Positions 1-10,868 of a stretch of DNA of 64,000 nt are shown here, in pieces. This DNA comes from Adineta vaga (lineage: Eukaryota > Rotifera): contig CP075492.1 of assembly GCA_021613535.1 (NCBI GenBank), forward strand, positions 16,368,001 to 16,432,000. Reading direction: 5' to 3'. The first letter of the stretch is position 1. Each line of letters starts with the position of its first letter. Position numbers and translations under genes: made by a program. The notes below the pieces were generated by a model. The model ran no database searches. It worked only from the letters and a program-made list of their open reading frames with translations, and was not told the DNA's origin.

Positions 1-1664
1 GAAGCATAGCTAATGTTCGGAAACGGCGTAAATTAGAAACGAGCGATCCAATCACCTATTTAAAATAAAAGAATATTCTTTTGAATCTTTTGGAATTTCT
101 TCTGCACTGACCTGTACTTGAATATTTGAATTAGTAATCAACGGTAAATATTTCAAAGCAATATAGATTGTCAGTTCCTTACACATGATTTCTGCTGGTT
201 TAGTGTGCAAGCGAGCATCGAAAACTATATGACAATTTATCAGAAATCGATCTTAAATATCTACACATGCTTACCTAAGCGTGGATAAATGAATTTATGA
301 TTAAAAATACATATTTTCTTTTGTTGTAAACCAAAAAACTGCTGATTATGCGAAACCGTGATAAGTAGAAGATCATCGGATTTTGGTTGCATCGGATCAT
401 CAATTTTAAAAAGACCTGCATAATAAATCATGATTTATATCTATGAAAATCCATTAAAATTCTTACATTGACAATGTAATTCCATCAAACCAACCTTTAA
501 TTTCTCTTCTGTTCGAATTATATATAAGTTAAATATCATTGATGGTTTACTATCATTTTCTTGCAAACGTTCTTGATTATCTTGTTTTATCTAGACACAA
601 TAATAGCAGTTAACTTTGTCTAGGATCAATGTTTACATACATTTTCCCATGTTTCTGCAAGAAGCCAAGGTAAATGTGCTGATTCGTAATCACTAAACGA
701 TGCATATTGGTCTTTTACTGGAGTCGGTGAACGACCACAGAGACAATAATCTTTGTACAAAATAACCGGTCTCAGATCTTCAAAAAGAAGAATGTTATAT
801 TAAATTTAAAAACAATTGTTTTTTCTTACTGAAGGATTCATCAAACCAAATGGGATCCCATAGAAGAATATAGGATAAATATGTTTCATACGATAATACC
901 CCTTCTGATTGTTTTAGTCTGTTGGAAAAAGAGACTCTTGGTACTGTTCTTTTATAACGGTTGGATAATGTATCAGATGTAGATACCTTGTATGTAATAA
1001 AAATATTTTCTGTTGTATTTTGGGCATTATTGGAATGATAATTTGATACTTCGGAAACAGATAATGATTCTGAATTGTTAGTGATTACTTCAGGTGCTTC
1101 ATATTCTGAATTGTTAGTGATTACTTCAGGTGCTTCATATTCTGAATTGTTAGTGATTACTTCAGGTGCTTCATATTCTGAATTGTTAGTGATTACTTCA
1201 GGTGCTTCATATTCTGAATTGTTAGTGATTACTTCAGGTGCTTCATATTCTGAATTGTTAGTGATTACTTCAGGTCCTTCATATTCTGAATTGTTAGTGA
1301 TTACTTCAGGTCCTTCATATTCTTCATATCCGAATTTTTGAAGAGTTAAAAACGAACTCTGAGGAAATTCAATCTCATCTTTAAGTGGAACGCTATCAAC
1401 ACTAGTAGAAATTACTGATGATTCTAATGACATATCAAATGGTATAGTTGGTTTGCATGGTTCTTCTATCACAGCGCAAGTAGATAACTCGCACAATGAG
1501 TCAGAAGCAATTGATTTCGATGTTTTTGAGTGCACAGAATTCTTAGAGTCGACTATATAAGAAAAAACCTGGAGATATGCATCTTTCAATATCGTATAAT
1601 TACTTTGACTACAACACACCAAACCAATAAAAATAATAATACCGATACAAAACAATAGAAACAT
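1..1664 (-). CDS. Senataxin/Sen1-like helicase, N-terminal part (partial at window edge)
   Basis: Minus-strand exons read 1664-830, 777-641, 590-467, 415-275, 224-112 and 55-1, joined by GT-AG introns of 50-57 bp that keep one frame; the gene continues past the window start. After an Asn/Ser-rich repeat region comes a segment with WDPIWF, then YASFSDYESAHLPWLLAETW, then KSDDLLLITV and IGSLVSNLRRFRTLAML. This order matches the region just before the SF1 helicase core in Sen1/senataxin/ZNFX1-type RNA helicases (a short 'S-Y-E-Y ... P-L-L ... E-T-W' block, then a beta-barrel segment). The helicase motifs lie outside the window, so activity is inferred. The N-terminal methionine at 1664 opens a hydrophobic stretch, odd for a nuclear helicase. 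A splice acceptor (TTTCAG) lies about 10 bp upstream, so the true start may be in an earlier exon. Family call is moderate; the gene model is fairly good. Confidence 0.62.
1070..1325 (-). repeat. 36-bp coding tandem repeat, 7 units
   Basis: Seven head-to-tail 36-bp units inside the first exon of the helicase-like gene. Each encodes 12 residues YE[A/G]PEVITNNSE, with an Asn-Asn-Ser sequon. The two units nearest the protein N-terminus read GPEV and the other five APEV, a one-base difference, so the array expanded recently. The period is a multiple of three, so copy changes keep the frame. The opposite strand is also open for 88 codons, a by-product of the repeat. Confidence 0.95.
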
Positions 1665-1674
1665 AAGTGTAGAT

Positions 1675-3045
1675 CTGAAATTAATAACTATTGTGGGTAC
1701 GCATCTTCTTTTTATTTAATAAAAAGGCCGACGAAAATAAGAGTAAAGTGTTTCGACGAGAAAATAAAACTTCAGCTAACTGTGTCTCATTAATACTGAT
1801 CTTCGAATTAAAGATAAATAGCGAATAAAAGAATGGTAGATATCTATCGTGAAACCTAATATACATGCAAAGCAAGAAAAATGAAAGAAAAAACAAAATA
1901 AAGCTTCGACTGGTGCTGATAGTGCGTAAACATATTCATCACATCCACATCCAGACTATATATGGATATGAAAATTTAGACTTAGAGATCATTTCTGTTC
2001 GCATATTAAAGAAAACACACTGTTTGTGAGATCTAATGAATTGCTCTGAAGGAAAACCAAAAAGCATTGTCACAAATGTTTTTCTTACTTTTTCATTATA
2101 AAAACATATTTTGTATCCACAACATTAAAAAAAAGCTTATCTTTATTTACAGACAAAACTATTTTTACTGATAAGAATATGAATATTGTGGTTAGTTTGC
2201 TTTCATATTCATATATTTTATTATAAGAACATTAACGATTATTTACGCAGGACAGTAGCAGAAAAATCAAACTTCATCTATACACGTAGATTTGATATTT
2301 TTCTATTTTCATAAAGAGTAGAACTTTTAAATCAATGAGTAATGAATCTTGAATACATTGAAATATTTGTTCAAATTGAAAAAATGAACAACCATTTCTC
2401 TCATATGTCCTTTTCCAGACAGAAAGAATAAATGATGCGAAAAAAAAGGAAATGCTTTTGTCTGTCTGTCGGAAGTCAAAGCTCATTAATAAAAATAATT
2501 TTTTCAAAGAAAACTACTTTATAGAGAGACATTTGTATCTTCAGGTCTTATACGAAGACCCTCATTCACCCACAGCCTCAAGAAACTAACACACTGTAGG
2601 AAAAAGCGGCAGATCATAAACCATCAGCACTTGTTTACAGCTGCGTTAAAACATTTGAGTGTAATCAGCTCGGTTATAAACTAGTTTTTGTATTAAATCT
2701 CTCATGAATTTATATGTCCTTGTAATATTTGCCTTGGTCACGATCGTTTTTTCCTTAATTGAAACGAATCAGATCTGAAATGGAGCGTATGTTTCATACG
2801 ATGATAAGCTCAGCACTTTAGAGTTGATTTAATGTAAAAAAATTAGGTAAGTAAAGGGCTAATTACGCTCATAAATGGTTTTACACAGGCATAAACGAAC
2901 GTTGAGGGTTTATCATTCCTCAGTTCTTTTTACGGTGCAGTTAATTTGATTCCTATCTAAAAAAAAGAAAATTTCTCAGAATAACTCTACAGAGCACTCT
3001 AAACTGTATATATAAAGACTTTTATAATTCCATTTCTTTATGGGT
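1675..3045. other. AT-rich stretch, no supported gene
   Basis: Only short, low-complexity open frames on both strands, none with recognisable motifs or consistent splice partners. May contain upstream exons of the helicase-like gene on the minus strand; I could not identify them. Confidence 0.5.
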
Positions 3046-3214
3046 AACAATTTGAGTAAAAATTTAATTAGACTAACAGCAGCTTTAAATTTGTTCATTA
3101 GTATTAATATTTATAAAAATATTAATTCAAAATCAAACTATTGATTTTTTAATATAATTTATTAAATTTAATAAATTAAATGAACAAGAAAATATGAACA
3201 GAAAAACAAAATTC

Positions 3215-3252
3215 AGTCGACGTTTCGAGGGCTAACATCCCTATTATCAAGA
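3215..3252 (-). ncRNA. Hammerhead-ribozyme-like core in element tail
   Basis: On the minus strand the tail contains TTGATAAT, a short GC-rich stem (AGGG...CCCT) and CGAAACGTCGAC. This resembles the hammerhead core CTGATGA-stem-GAAAC carried by many Penelope-like elements in their terminal repeats. The first box deviates (TTGATAA for CTGATGA), so cleavage activity is doubtful. The segment is absent from the second copy. Confidence 0.35.
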
Positions 3253-3531
3253 CAAGTTGTTGTAGTGAGAGAGGAAGAAAAAGCAACAGATAAGAGAAAA
3301 AAAGAAAAAATGAGCAATCTATATGTATTTTTTTTATATGGGGAACATCATAGATGACTGACCAAGAGTAAGGATAGAGGTATAGATAACCATACGAATA
3401 AACTCCGACCATTGGTATTCCATCTAACGTTGATTTTATCTTGACCTGAGGTTTGATTTTTGATCCTTCTGGAAAGATTATTAACGGTACTGAACTAGTT
3501 GTTTTGTTTAGAGACGGTTTATGACTATTAA

Positions 3532-4287
3532 TTAGTAATGTTTATTATCTCTAGCTATGATGTTGAAATTAGTCCAATCTATTATATGATTATTATTATT
3601 TTCATGTTGTTTAACTGCCGAAAGTGTAAATTTATTTTGTTCCGGTGAAATTTCATCAATTACTATTTCTGGATAATATTGTACTGTTTTATTTTTATTT
3701 CGATCTGAACGTCGAAGATTTACTGAATTACCAATTCCAACTTTGCTATTGGGCTTGGTTATATTCATTGTTTTAAGATCTGCACCGTGTTCTTGTAATT
3801 TCTTACTAGCATGTCGTACTGTTTTACCTATGTAAGTATCATCACAATTAGAACAATCTCATTTATATACAATTTCTGATTTAAGTAGTTTAGGTACCTG
3901 ATCTTTTATTGAAAAGAAACTTGATAATGTTACTGGTGGTCTTTCAATTGGTTGAATATTTATTAATAGGTCTACGGTTTTAGTAATTTTGACTATTTGT
4001 TTTTTGAAAATTTCAGTTGGTTTACCAAAGAATGGTATGTCAAAGAATGATATCCCATTACTTTTATCAATATATCTATCTAAAGTTTTACGAATTTGTG
4101 ACTTTATAAAGGCAACTGGATAACCATTTAATTTATTTATAAATTCAAATTCTTCATTCATTAATTCATACGATGAACAAATTCTGATCGCTCGATATAC
4201 CATGCTACTTAATGTACTAATTTTATGATTTGATGCGTTATAGCGTTTTCCGGGAAACTCAATTTCTAGTAGGGAAATTAGGTTCAT
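3532..4287 (-). pseudogene. C-terminal Penelope-like polyprotein remnant (linker + GIY-YIG)
   Basis: One continuous minus-strand frame of about 250 codons broken by a single in-frame TGA near 3857. Before the stop it has the pattern typical of the region after the RT in Penelope-like elements: RYNASNHKISTLSSMVYRAI, then NGYPVAFIKSQIRK, then RPPVTLSSFFSIKDQVPK and SEIVYK. Directly after the stop follow DCSNCDDTYIGKT and an RHASKKLQEHG stretch, which fit the 'GIY...YIG' core and following Arg/His/Glu of the endonuclease. The first nine residues are encoded by tandem-array sequence, so the upstream RT part was lost or replaced at the array junction. TGA could come from a TGG tryptophan codon. 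A dead copy; the family call rests on motif order, not on a search. Confidence 0.72.
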
Positions 4288-5450
4288 TAGGGACTTTTGT
4301 TTATGTCTGCCATAATGGACATAATGGACATAATCGAGGATTTCCCAATTTCCATCATGGAAATTAGGTTCATTAGGGACTTTTGTTTATGTCTGCCATA
4401 ATGGACATAATGGACATAATCGAGGATTTCCCAATTTCCATCATGGAAATTAGGTTCATTAGGGACTTTTGTTTATGTCTGCCATAATGGACATAATGGA
4501 CATAATCGAGGATTTCCCAATTTCCATCATGGAAATTAGGTTCATTAGGGACTTTTGTTTATGTCTGCCATAATGGACATAATGGACATAATCGAGGATT
4601 TCCCAATTTCCATCATGGAAATTAGGTTCATTATGGACTTTGTTTATGTCTGCCATAATGGACATAATGGACATAATCGAGGATTTCCCAATTTCCATCA
4701 TGGAAATTAGGTTCCTTAGGGACTTTTGTTTATGTCTGCCATAATGGACATAATCGAGGATTTCCCAATTTCCATCATGGAAATTAGGTTCATTAGGGAC
4801 TTTTGTTTATGTCTGCCATAATGGACATAATGGACATAATGGACATAATCGAGGATTTCCCAATTTCCATCATGGAAATTAGGTTCATTATGGACTTTTG
4901 TTTATGTCTGCCATAATGGACATAATGGACATAATCGAGGATTTCCCAATTTCCATCATGGAAATTAGGTTCATTAGGGACTTTTGTTTATGTCTGCCAT
5001 AATGGACATAATGGACATAATGGACATAATCGAGGATTTCCCAATTTCCATCATGGAAATTAGGTTCCTTAGGGACTTTTGTTTATGTCTGCCATAATGG
5101 ACATAATGGACATAATCGAGGATTTCCCAATTTCCATCATGGAAATTAGGTTCCTTAGGGACTTTTGTTTATGTCTGCCATAATGGACATAATGGACATA
5201 ATGGACATAATCGAGGATTTCCCAATTTCCATCATGGAAATTAGGTTCATTAGGGACTTTTGTTTATGTCTGCCATAATGGACATAATGGACATAATGGA
5301 CATAATCGAGGATTTCCCAATTTCCATCATGGAAATTAGGTTCATTATGGACTTTTGTTTATGTCTGCCATAATGGACATAATGGACATAATGGACATAA
5401 TCGAGAATTTCCCAATTTCCATCATGGAAATTAGGTTCATTAGGGACTTC
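4281..5450 (-). repeat. Tandem array, 77/86/95-bp units, about 13 copies
   Basis: Unit starts (GGTTC) fall at 4281, 4367, 4453, 4539, 4625, 4710, 4787, 4882, 4968, 5063, 5149, 5244, 5339 and 5434. Unit length varies in 9-bp steps because an inner ATAATGGAC motif is present one, two or three times. Every unit also holds the perfect palindrome aatttccatcatggaaatt (9-bp arms, 1-base centre). Identity between units is very high, with variants CATTAGGG, CATTATGG and CCTTAGGG. Open frames through it are repeat artefacts. Confidence 0.95.
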
Positions 5451-5455
5451 GTATA

Positions 5456-7730
5456 GGGCTGAGGAGATACGTGATATACGATTGAGTGGAAACAATAAAT
5501 TAAGCTGAATGGCACGGTTACGTCTATATTTATCGTCCAAGATTGAAGTGCTGTGTGAGAAAACCTATATTCGATGTCTAAGTGTTTGATTATATACAGA
5601 GAGAGAGGATGTTATTATCGGACATTTCTTTCACCTATGTGTTTTCGTTGTCAATATAGTGTCATTATGGTCGTGATTATGTTTATTTGTTTTTTATTAT
5701 ATGTCGTCTACAATTATCATTTTTTTATTAAGTTTGTTACAGTTTAGCGTTGTATCTTATGGGCTACCTCAAGCGATTGTTGTAGCAAATTATGGAATTA
5801 AAACAGTTTTATTTACATGGAAGTGTTTTGTCAAGGTACATCTTTTTTCATAGAAGCCTTGTATTGTAAGCATTAGTAGTTTTCGAATTGGATCTGAAGC
5901 TCGATCATTGTTGACGGCGTTATCACTTTCGTATCGATGAATGGCTGGCAAAAATTTGGTCAGAGAACTTTGTGGTGTATAGGTTTCTTTTGCTGTTTCA
6001 ACTGAATATAGTGAGGTGGAGAATAGCAATGTAGTTTATCGTTTTTGAATACAAGTTTGTTTTTGTGTACCATGTCGATACTTCAAAAATTATCTAACTA
6101 TATTCAGACTCGTTAATAAAGCATAATATCTTATGTACGTTATACTGACAAATAGATTTTTTATTTTGACATGCATTTGTTGTTGTTAGTGATGAATTAC
6201 AAGCGGAACTATTCCATACTTATAGAAATAATTAGAATCAAATTACATAATGTAGTAAGTTAGTATTATCATTTGATTATAATCTGTGCTTATAGAATTA
6301 TTTCTTTTGAATTCAATTCAATACGCTTTTAAATTAGAGAAAAATTCAAATATTTAAATAGAATACTGCTAAAACTTGTTTAATGATGGTTATTAATGGT
6401 CGAACTAGACACTAACGTCTTCATATTTCATATATTTGCCAATTTATCAATCAAACCCATCTTTCTGGCAAGGTTCAGAATATTTTCAAACGAAAATATT
6501 TCGTTATTTTTGTTCATTCATTTACAGAAGATCGACATTATCAATCATGTCCTTCTTTAATATCTCTACATAATTCGGAATACTATTTTTTGATTGATGT
6601 GCATTGAGAAGTGTTTTTCATTTATGAAAAATATTACAAATTATCTCATCGGATGGTACGTCTTTATTACAAACTGACAATAACGTTGTCTGTAATTTAA
6701 ATATATTTTTGGAACATTGTCTATGGAACTTTCTTCCTCGTCTCCATATCATTCTTCCAGATTTATCATCATCGATGTTTGTAAATACATTCGCTTATGA
6801 ATTTTATCAACGTCAAAAAAAATGCAATACGTCTTGTTAAATATCACAAACAAATTCTTCAACAATCAATGCATTTAAAAATATATGTTGCATATCTATG
6901 ATCAATGTTTATCAAAAAGCAAAATCCACCGCAAAAACTTATTATTTAATTTATCCGATTTCAAATGAAATTTTATGTATGAGAAGTGTTTTAGTGTTTT
7001 GATCGATTCAATTGAATCACAAACACGACATTCATTTATAAATTTTGTTTCTAACATATCAAAATTTATTATTAGTGATTGTGGATCAGAAACAGTAACA
7101 AAATTGTTAAGTGAAAATCGATATTTGTGGTTTGTGATTAACTCTAATAGATTATCAGTCGCATTTGCAATTGACGATATAAAGATGAATTTAAAGAAGG
7201 AATACTTCAACTTATAATTTTCTATATATGTGTACCACAAATACTTTTATATCATTTATTTCAGTAATGCACTGAAACAATTGCTGATGTTGTTAAATTC
7301 TATATGATACTCGAATAGACAGAACCACAACGTTTGTAAAAATCTATTAAATTATATTAATGAAAATTGTTTTTGTTATTTAGAAAATGGAGATAGTCGA
7401 CACCGACATTATTATATAATTCTATCAACAATTACTGAAAATAATATTTTTGAAAATCGATTCAAACTAATGACATCAATGAAGAATGATAAAATTTTAA
7501 TTGATACCATCGATGAACATATTCCGTTATTGCTGAACCAAATTCTGATACTGATCATATTCAATAACAAGAAAAATATTGAATTTGTTGAAAATTATAG
7601 CTATTACTTACTGATGAAAATTATCAATGACCATTAGACAATTCTTTGAACAAGCACGCTCTGTATCAGTATTATATGAATAGAAGTTTTCAAAAAATTC
7701 TTCTTATTTTATTTTATAACAAAATATTTT
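5456..7730. other. Intergenic, possible decayed frames, no supported gene
   Basis: Holds a 79-codon minus frame (5790-6029), and 6902-7240 where both strands are open (80-112 codons). A few coding-like stretches occur on the plus strand (7390-7640) and on the minus strand (6560-6800, reading NVFTNIDDDKSGRMIWRRGR), but they are broken by stops and have no splice logic I could follow. They may be remains of an F-box or other family gene; I do not assign them. Confidence 0.35.
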
Positions 7731-7734
7731 TTTG

Positions 7735-9009
7735 TTACAAGCGTGCATTGGCGAATACATTACCGATGGCGTTGTTGAGGACGTAATTCGGCGTTTTTTT
7801 CTTTTTTGGGTGCACTAATCGAGCAAAAGCTAGAAAAAAATGGTTTTAAAGTTATTCTGTTTTATGAAAAGAGAGAAGATTATTCTATTTCTTCTCGTAG
7901 AGAAGAGTCTTTTGAACATAAATTGTTTGCTGAGGGTGAGGGTGTTCGCAGTCGTTATGTAGATGCGGTTGAAGATTATATGTATATATATATATGTTAA
8001 TGAAAGATAACTATTTTGAGTAATACATACATGATAAATTCAAGATGAATTTATACAAAATTTCTCAGGCATGTCTTTATGTACTATTTGTTTAAATCCT
8101 CTTCTTACTATCTAATTAAACATTCGATCGTGTTCAATACTTCATCATAAATCTTGTACTTTTCATCATCAAATGTCAATGTAGGTTTCTGAAAATATTA
8201 TCTAATAAGTTCTTGCAAACAGACCGAAACAAGTCGTAGTAAACTAATACTTATCAACTGAAATGACTAACGTAAATGAAAAAACACACCCAGCTCTTTT
8301 ACCTAGAAACCACGATCTACAGAGTTCACCTAATCTTCTAGTTTATCCGATTTTAAAAATCTGATCTCAAATTCCCGCTCTTCAATTCCGATTACTCTTT
8401 GATCAATCCTTATGAAATTCTTTAGTTTTCCAAAAACCTGATCTATTTCTTGAAAAACCGATCATCAAAGGAATTCTAAAAGATCAACATCAGATCCATG
8501 ATCCTCAACCTCGACTAACGGTTGATGAAATTTTATAGAAAATATTAATTGATACGTCGTTAATAATTAATTAGTAAAAAGTTTGTATATTAATTAAAAC
8601 CGTCATCTGATTTCATCTCACTAACCTCGATTAGTCTTTGCTCAAGTTCTATGAAGAGAAGTTATCTTTGTTTTTAACTTATTCTTCAAGCTTTCAATAA
8701 AATGCGGACATACAAGCAAGCAAATAATTTATTCTTGTAAGACTCTTCTCTACGAACGAGAGAAAATACTTACAACGAATCGCCTGAATTTTAATCGGGC
8801 ATACTGATGAAACACGTTTTCTCGCCCGTTGATTACGTGATGGATATATTTCTTTAATGACCTGGCGGCATGTTGTTGTTATTCTTCCCTTTTTACATCT
8901 TTTTAATTGAATAAAAGATAAACCTAAAATGCTAGCCAGCTTTTTAATTTTCTTTCTTTTTCTTTGTTCTTTTTTCGTTTCTTCATCTTGTTGATGTTCC
9001 TGCTGCTGC

Positions 9010-9052
<43 letters not shown>

Positions 9053-10152
9053 CTGTTGTTGTTGTTGTTCTTCTTCTTCTTCTTCTTCTTCTCCTTCTTC
9101 ATTTCCTTCTAGAAAAGTTGAAAATTTTTTTTAAATATTTGCAGAAAAATTATCGAAAATCACAATGAAAAAACATTTCGATCAATTATAATGTCAAAAG
9201 ACTCGAAATGCATTTTAATCGATTTTTTCTGATAAATTATCAATATGATTCCCATTCTCAGGTATCTAATCTTCATCAACTTTTTTACCAAAAAACATCA
9301 ATTTCAAATCGATTAAAATTTGTTTTGAAATATAATTTTTTTGATATTTCAACTGACTTGAACGAGTTTGATAAATTTCATACTGAATAAGCTAATAAAA
9401 CCATATTCTCATCATTTAATCGATGAAAATCGTTATAAAATTTAGGAAATCGATTAAAATTGATTTCCATTTAAAAAATTAGCTTATATATGTTTATCCT
9501 AGAGTTTAATCGATTGAAACGCATTCTCATTCAAAATATCTATAAATATCAATTACAACTTTGAAATTCAATTATTGTTAATTTTAAAACGTTTGATTAA
9601 TGAAAATAGATTCTGCTATAAAAGTAAATTAATACTTGCTATATAGTAGACTTTAATTCATAAAAATCGATTATTTGATAGTTTAGTTGATGAAGATCTA
9701 TTTTTTAACTTTTTCAATTGGATTCAAATGGATCCAAATCAAGATATTGTCTGTTTTTATTAGATTTATTTTTGGTATCTTAAACACCAGTTATTATTCA
9801 TTATCTTTTGTTATCGCAACAATTCGTCTTTTTAAATTTTTTTGACTTTTGTTCAAACATACCGTTCGATTGATTTACATCAACTCGATGTACACGAAGG
9901 AAAAAATTCCCTGCATCAACTGTTGCCCTATTTTAAAATCATATTGAAAAACGGAAAATAAATATTTTATCTTTAAATAATCTACTTTTCTATCAATTTT
10001 TCTTTGAGATTTTCAATTTCTTCTTTTAAACGTTGATTTTCATCTCTTGACATTTGGAACTGATCTAATAATGTTTCAAATGCTAAGTTTGTGCTTGGCA
10101 ATGATGTTGAATTAATATTATTATTATCATCCTCAATATCTGATGATATCAT
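7735..10152 (-). CDS. BEN-domain-like protein, paralogue 1 (probably frameshifted)
   Basis: Function unknown. Exons by splice signals on the minus strand: 10152-9987 (coiled coil, LLDQFQMSRDENQRLKEEIE), 9927-9863, 9108-8774, 7829-7735. The third exon encodes an acidic/poly-Q/poly-N tract, a Lys/Arg-rich stretch, then KRCKKGRITTTCRQVIKEIY and CPIKIQAIR; the last gives HPKKKKTPNYVLNNAIGNVF. Every piece has a counterpart in the gene at 15752-17234, including intron positions. The C-terminal pattern (short helix ending in YP, 'IxAIR', 'HP', 'LNNAIGN') resembles a BEN domain, a DNA-binding fold, but I hold this loosely. Oddities: the acidic/Q frame and the conserved-domain frame do not agree across the CAA/AAC microsatellite (about 9000-9100), so either the acceptor differs or slippage broke the gene. 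The last intron is 944 bp against 52 bp in the paralogue. An in-frame TAA lies 11 codons before the chosen ATG. Confidence 0.55.
7895..8755. repeat. 17-bp inverted repeat pair inside the enlarged intron
   Basis: tcgtagagaagagtctt (7895-7911) recurs as its exact reverse complement at 8739-8755. The pair brackets about 830 bp of the 944-bp intron, where the paralogue has only 52 bp. This could mark a non-autonomous insertion, but no target-site duplication was confirmed. Confidence 0.5.
9000..9108 (-). repeat. CAA/GAA trinucleotide microsatellite
   Basis: Runs of GTT and CTT on the plus strand (CAA/AAC and GAA on the coding strand) encode poly-E, poly-Q or poly-N depending on frame. A single CAGAAC interruption is where the two readings separate. 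This is the probable site of slippage in the BEN-like gene. Confidence 0.9.
9120..9862. other. Long intron with repeated TTTAATCGAT-type motifs
   Basis: This intron of paralogue 1 contains about eight near-copies of (T)TTAATCGAT(T/G)AAA in both orientations between 9180 and 9680. A 60-codon plus-strand frame (9208-9390) is built from these motifs and is not taken as a gene. Confidence 0.4.
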
Positions 10153-10868
10153 TATTGATGGTGGTGTATTTGTTTTTTCTTAAGATTTTCTAGAAAATTT
10201 CTTATTATTTATTTTAGATGGTATTTCGAAAGGATTAAAATTCTATTTTATTTTCTAATAGAAATTAGTTCCCATAATGTCAAATATAGGATGGGAAATG
10301 AAAAATCTGAACTAAATAATATTTATTGCTTTACTTATTCTCAAATGAGATGATAGTACTATTTAAGAAATTAGTTTTCATGATTATATTTTTTCTTGTG
10401 CTAAAATTTGTTACTAATTGTTCAATTAATTACTTATTTTCTTCACGATCGAATATGGCTTCTATGTGTAATGATCTATTTTAATGTCATTTTTTGACAC
10501 AACAAAGCACATTTATATTGTATGTTCATATATTCCTTTTAAAAATACGAAAATATTATCAAATATCAAAATATATAATCAATGAAGCATGTGAGAATCG
10601 TGTTAGTCAATGCAAAAATATAAAAAAATGATCCATAGTTAACATGAGAACATTTCTTATTGATAATGCATTACAATGCATTAAACAAATTCATCAACCA
10701 TCTAATAATTCAGTTCAAACCAGTTATTTATTTTCAATTTCTAGATAACAAATATAGAATCAAACCAAGAAGAAAACAAATGTTCACATGAGATTTTAGT
10801 TATAACAAGAATACAATCTTTAGATTGTTCAATAGGACATTATTAATCACAAATTAATGTAAATAAAA
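10153..10868. other. Intergenic, no gene seen
   Basis: AT-rich spacer between the KDZ-like gene 3' end and paralogue 1. Contains one AATGCATTACAATGCATTAA block near 10668, part of a motif dispersed through the accessory half. Confidence 0.5.

Larger units (their letters stand above)
3050..5455 (-). mobile_element. Penelope-like retroelement, 5'-truncated, with attached tandem array (copy 1)
   Basis: On the minus strand the order is tandem array (about 5450-4281), a coding remnant (4287-3532) and an AT-rich 3' tail (about 3530-3050). The same order, on the plus strand, occurs at 27395-28351, and the tails align over about 250 bp, including GTTAGATGGAATACC and the terminal GCTGCTGTTA. This shows that array and tail move as one element. 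The reverse transcriptase is missing; only the linker and the GIY-YIG-like end remain. Confidence 0.75.

Noticed and set aside
1075-1341. 88-codon plus-strand frame opposite the 36-bp repeat
   Set aside because: Any 36-bp repeat without a stop in that register stays open; the minus strand has the spliced gene.
4281-5450. CRISPR-like array of repeats with spacers
   Set aside because: Units are near-identical throughout with no variable spacers, and the genome is eukaryotic.
4459-5540. Several minus frames rich in MSIMSIM and NEPNFHDG
   Set aside because: Pure translations of the tandem array; period 86 is not a multiple of three and the frames rotate.
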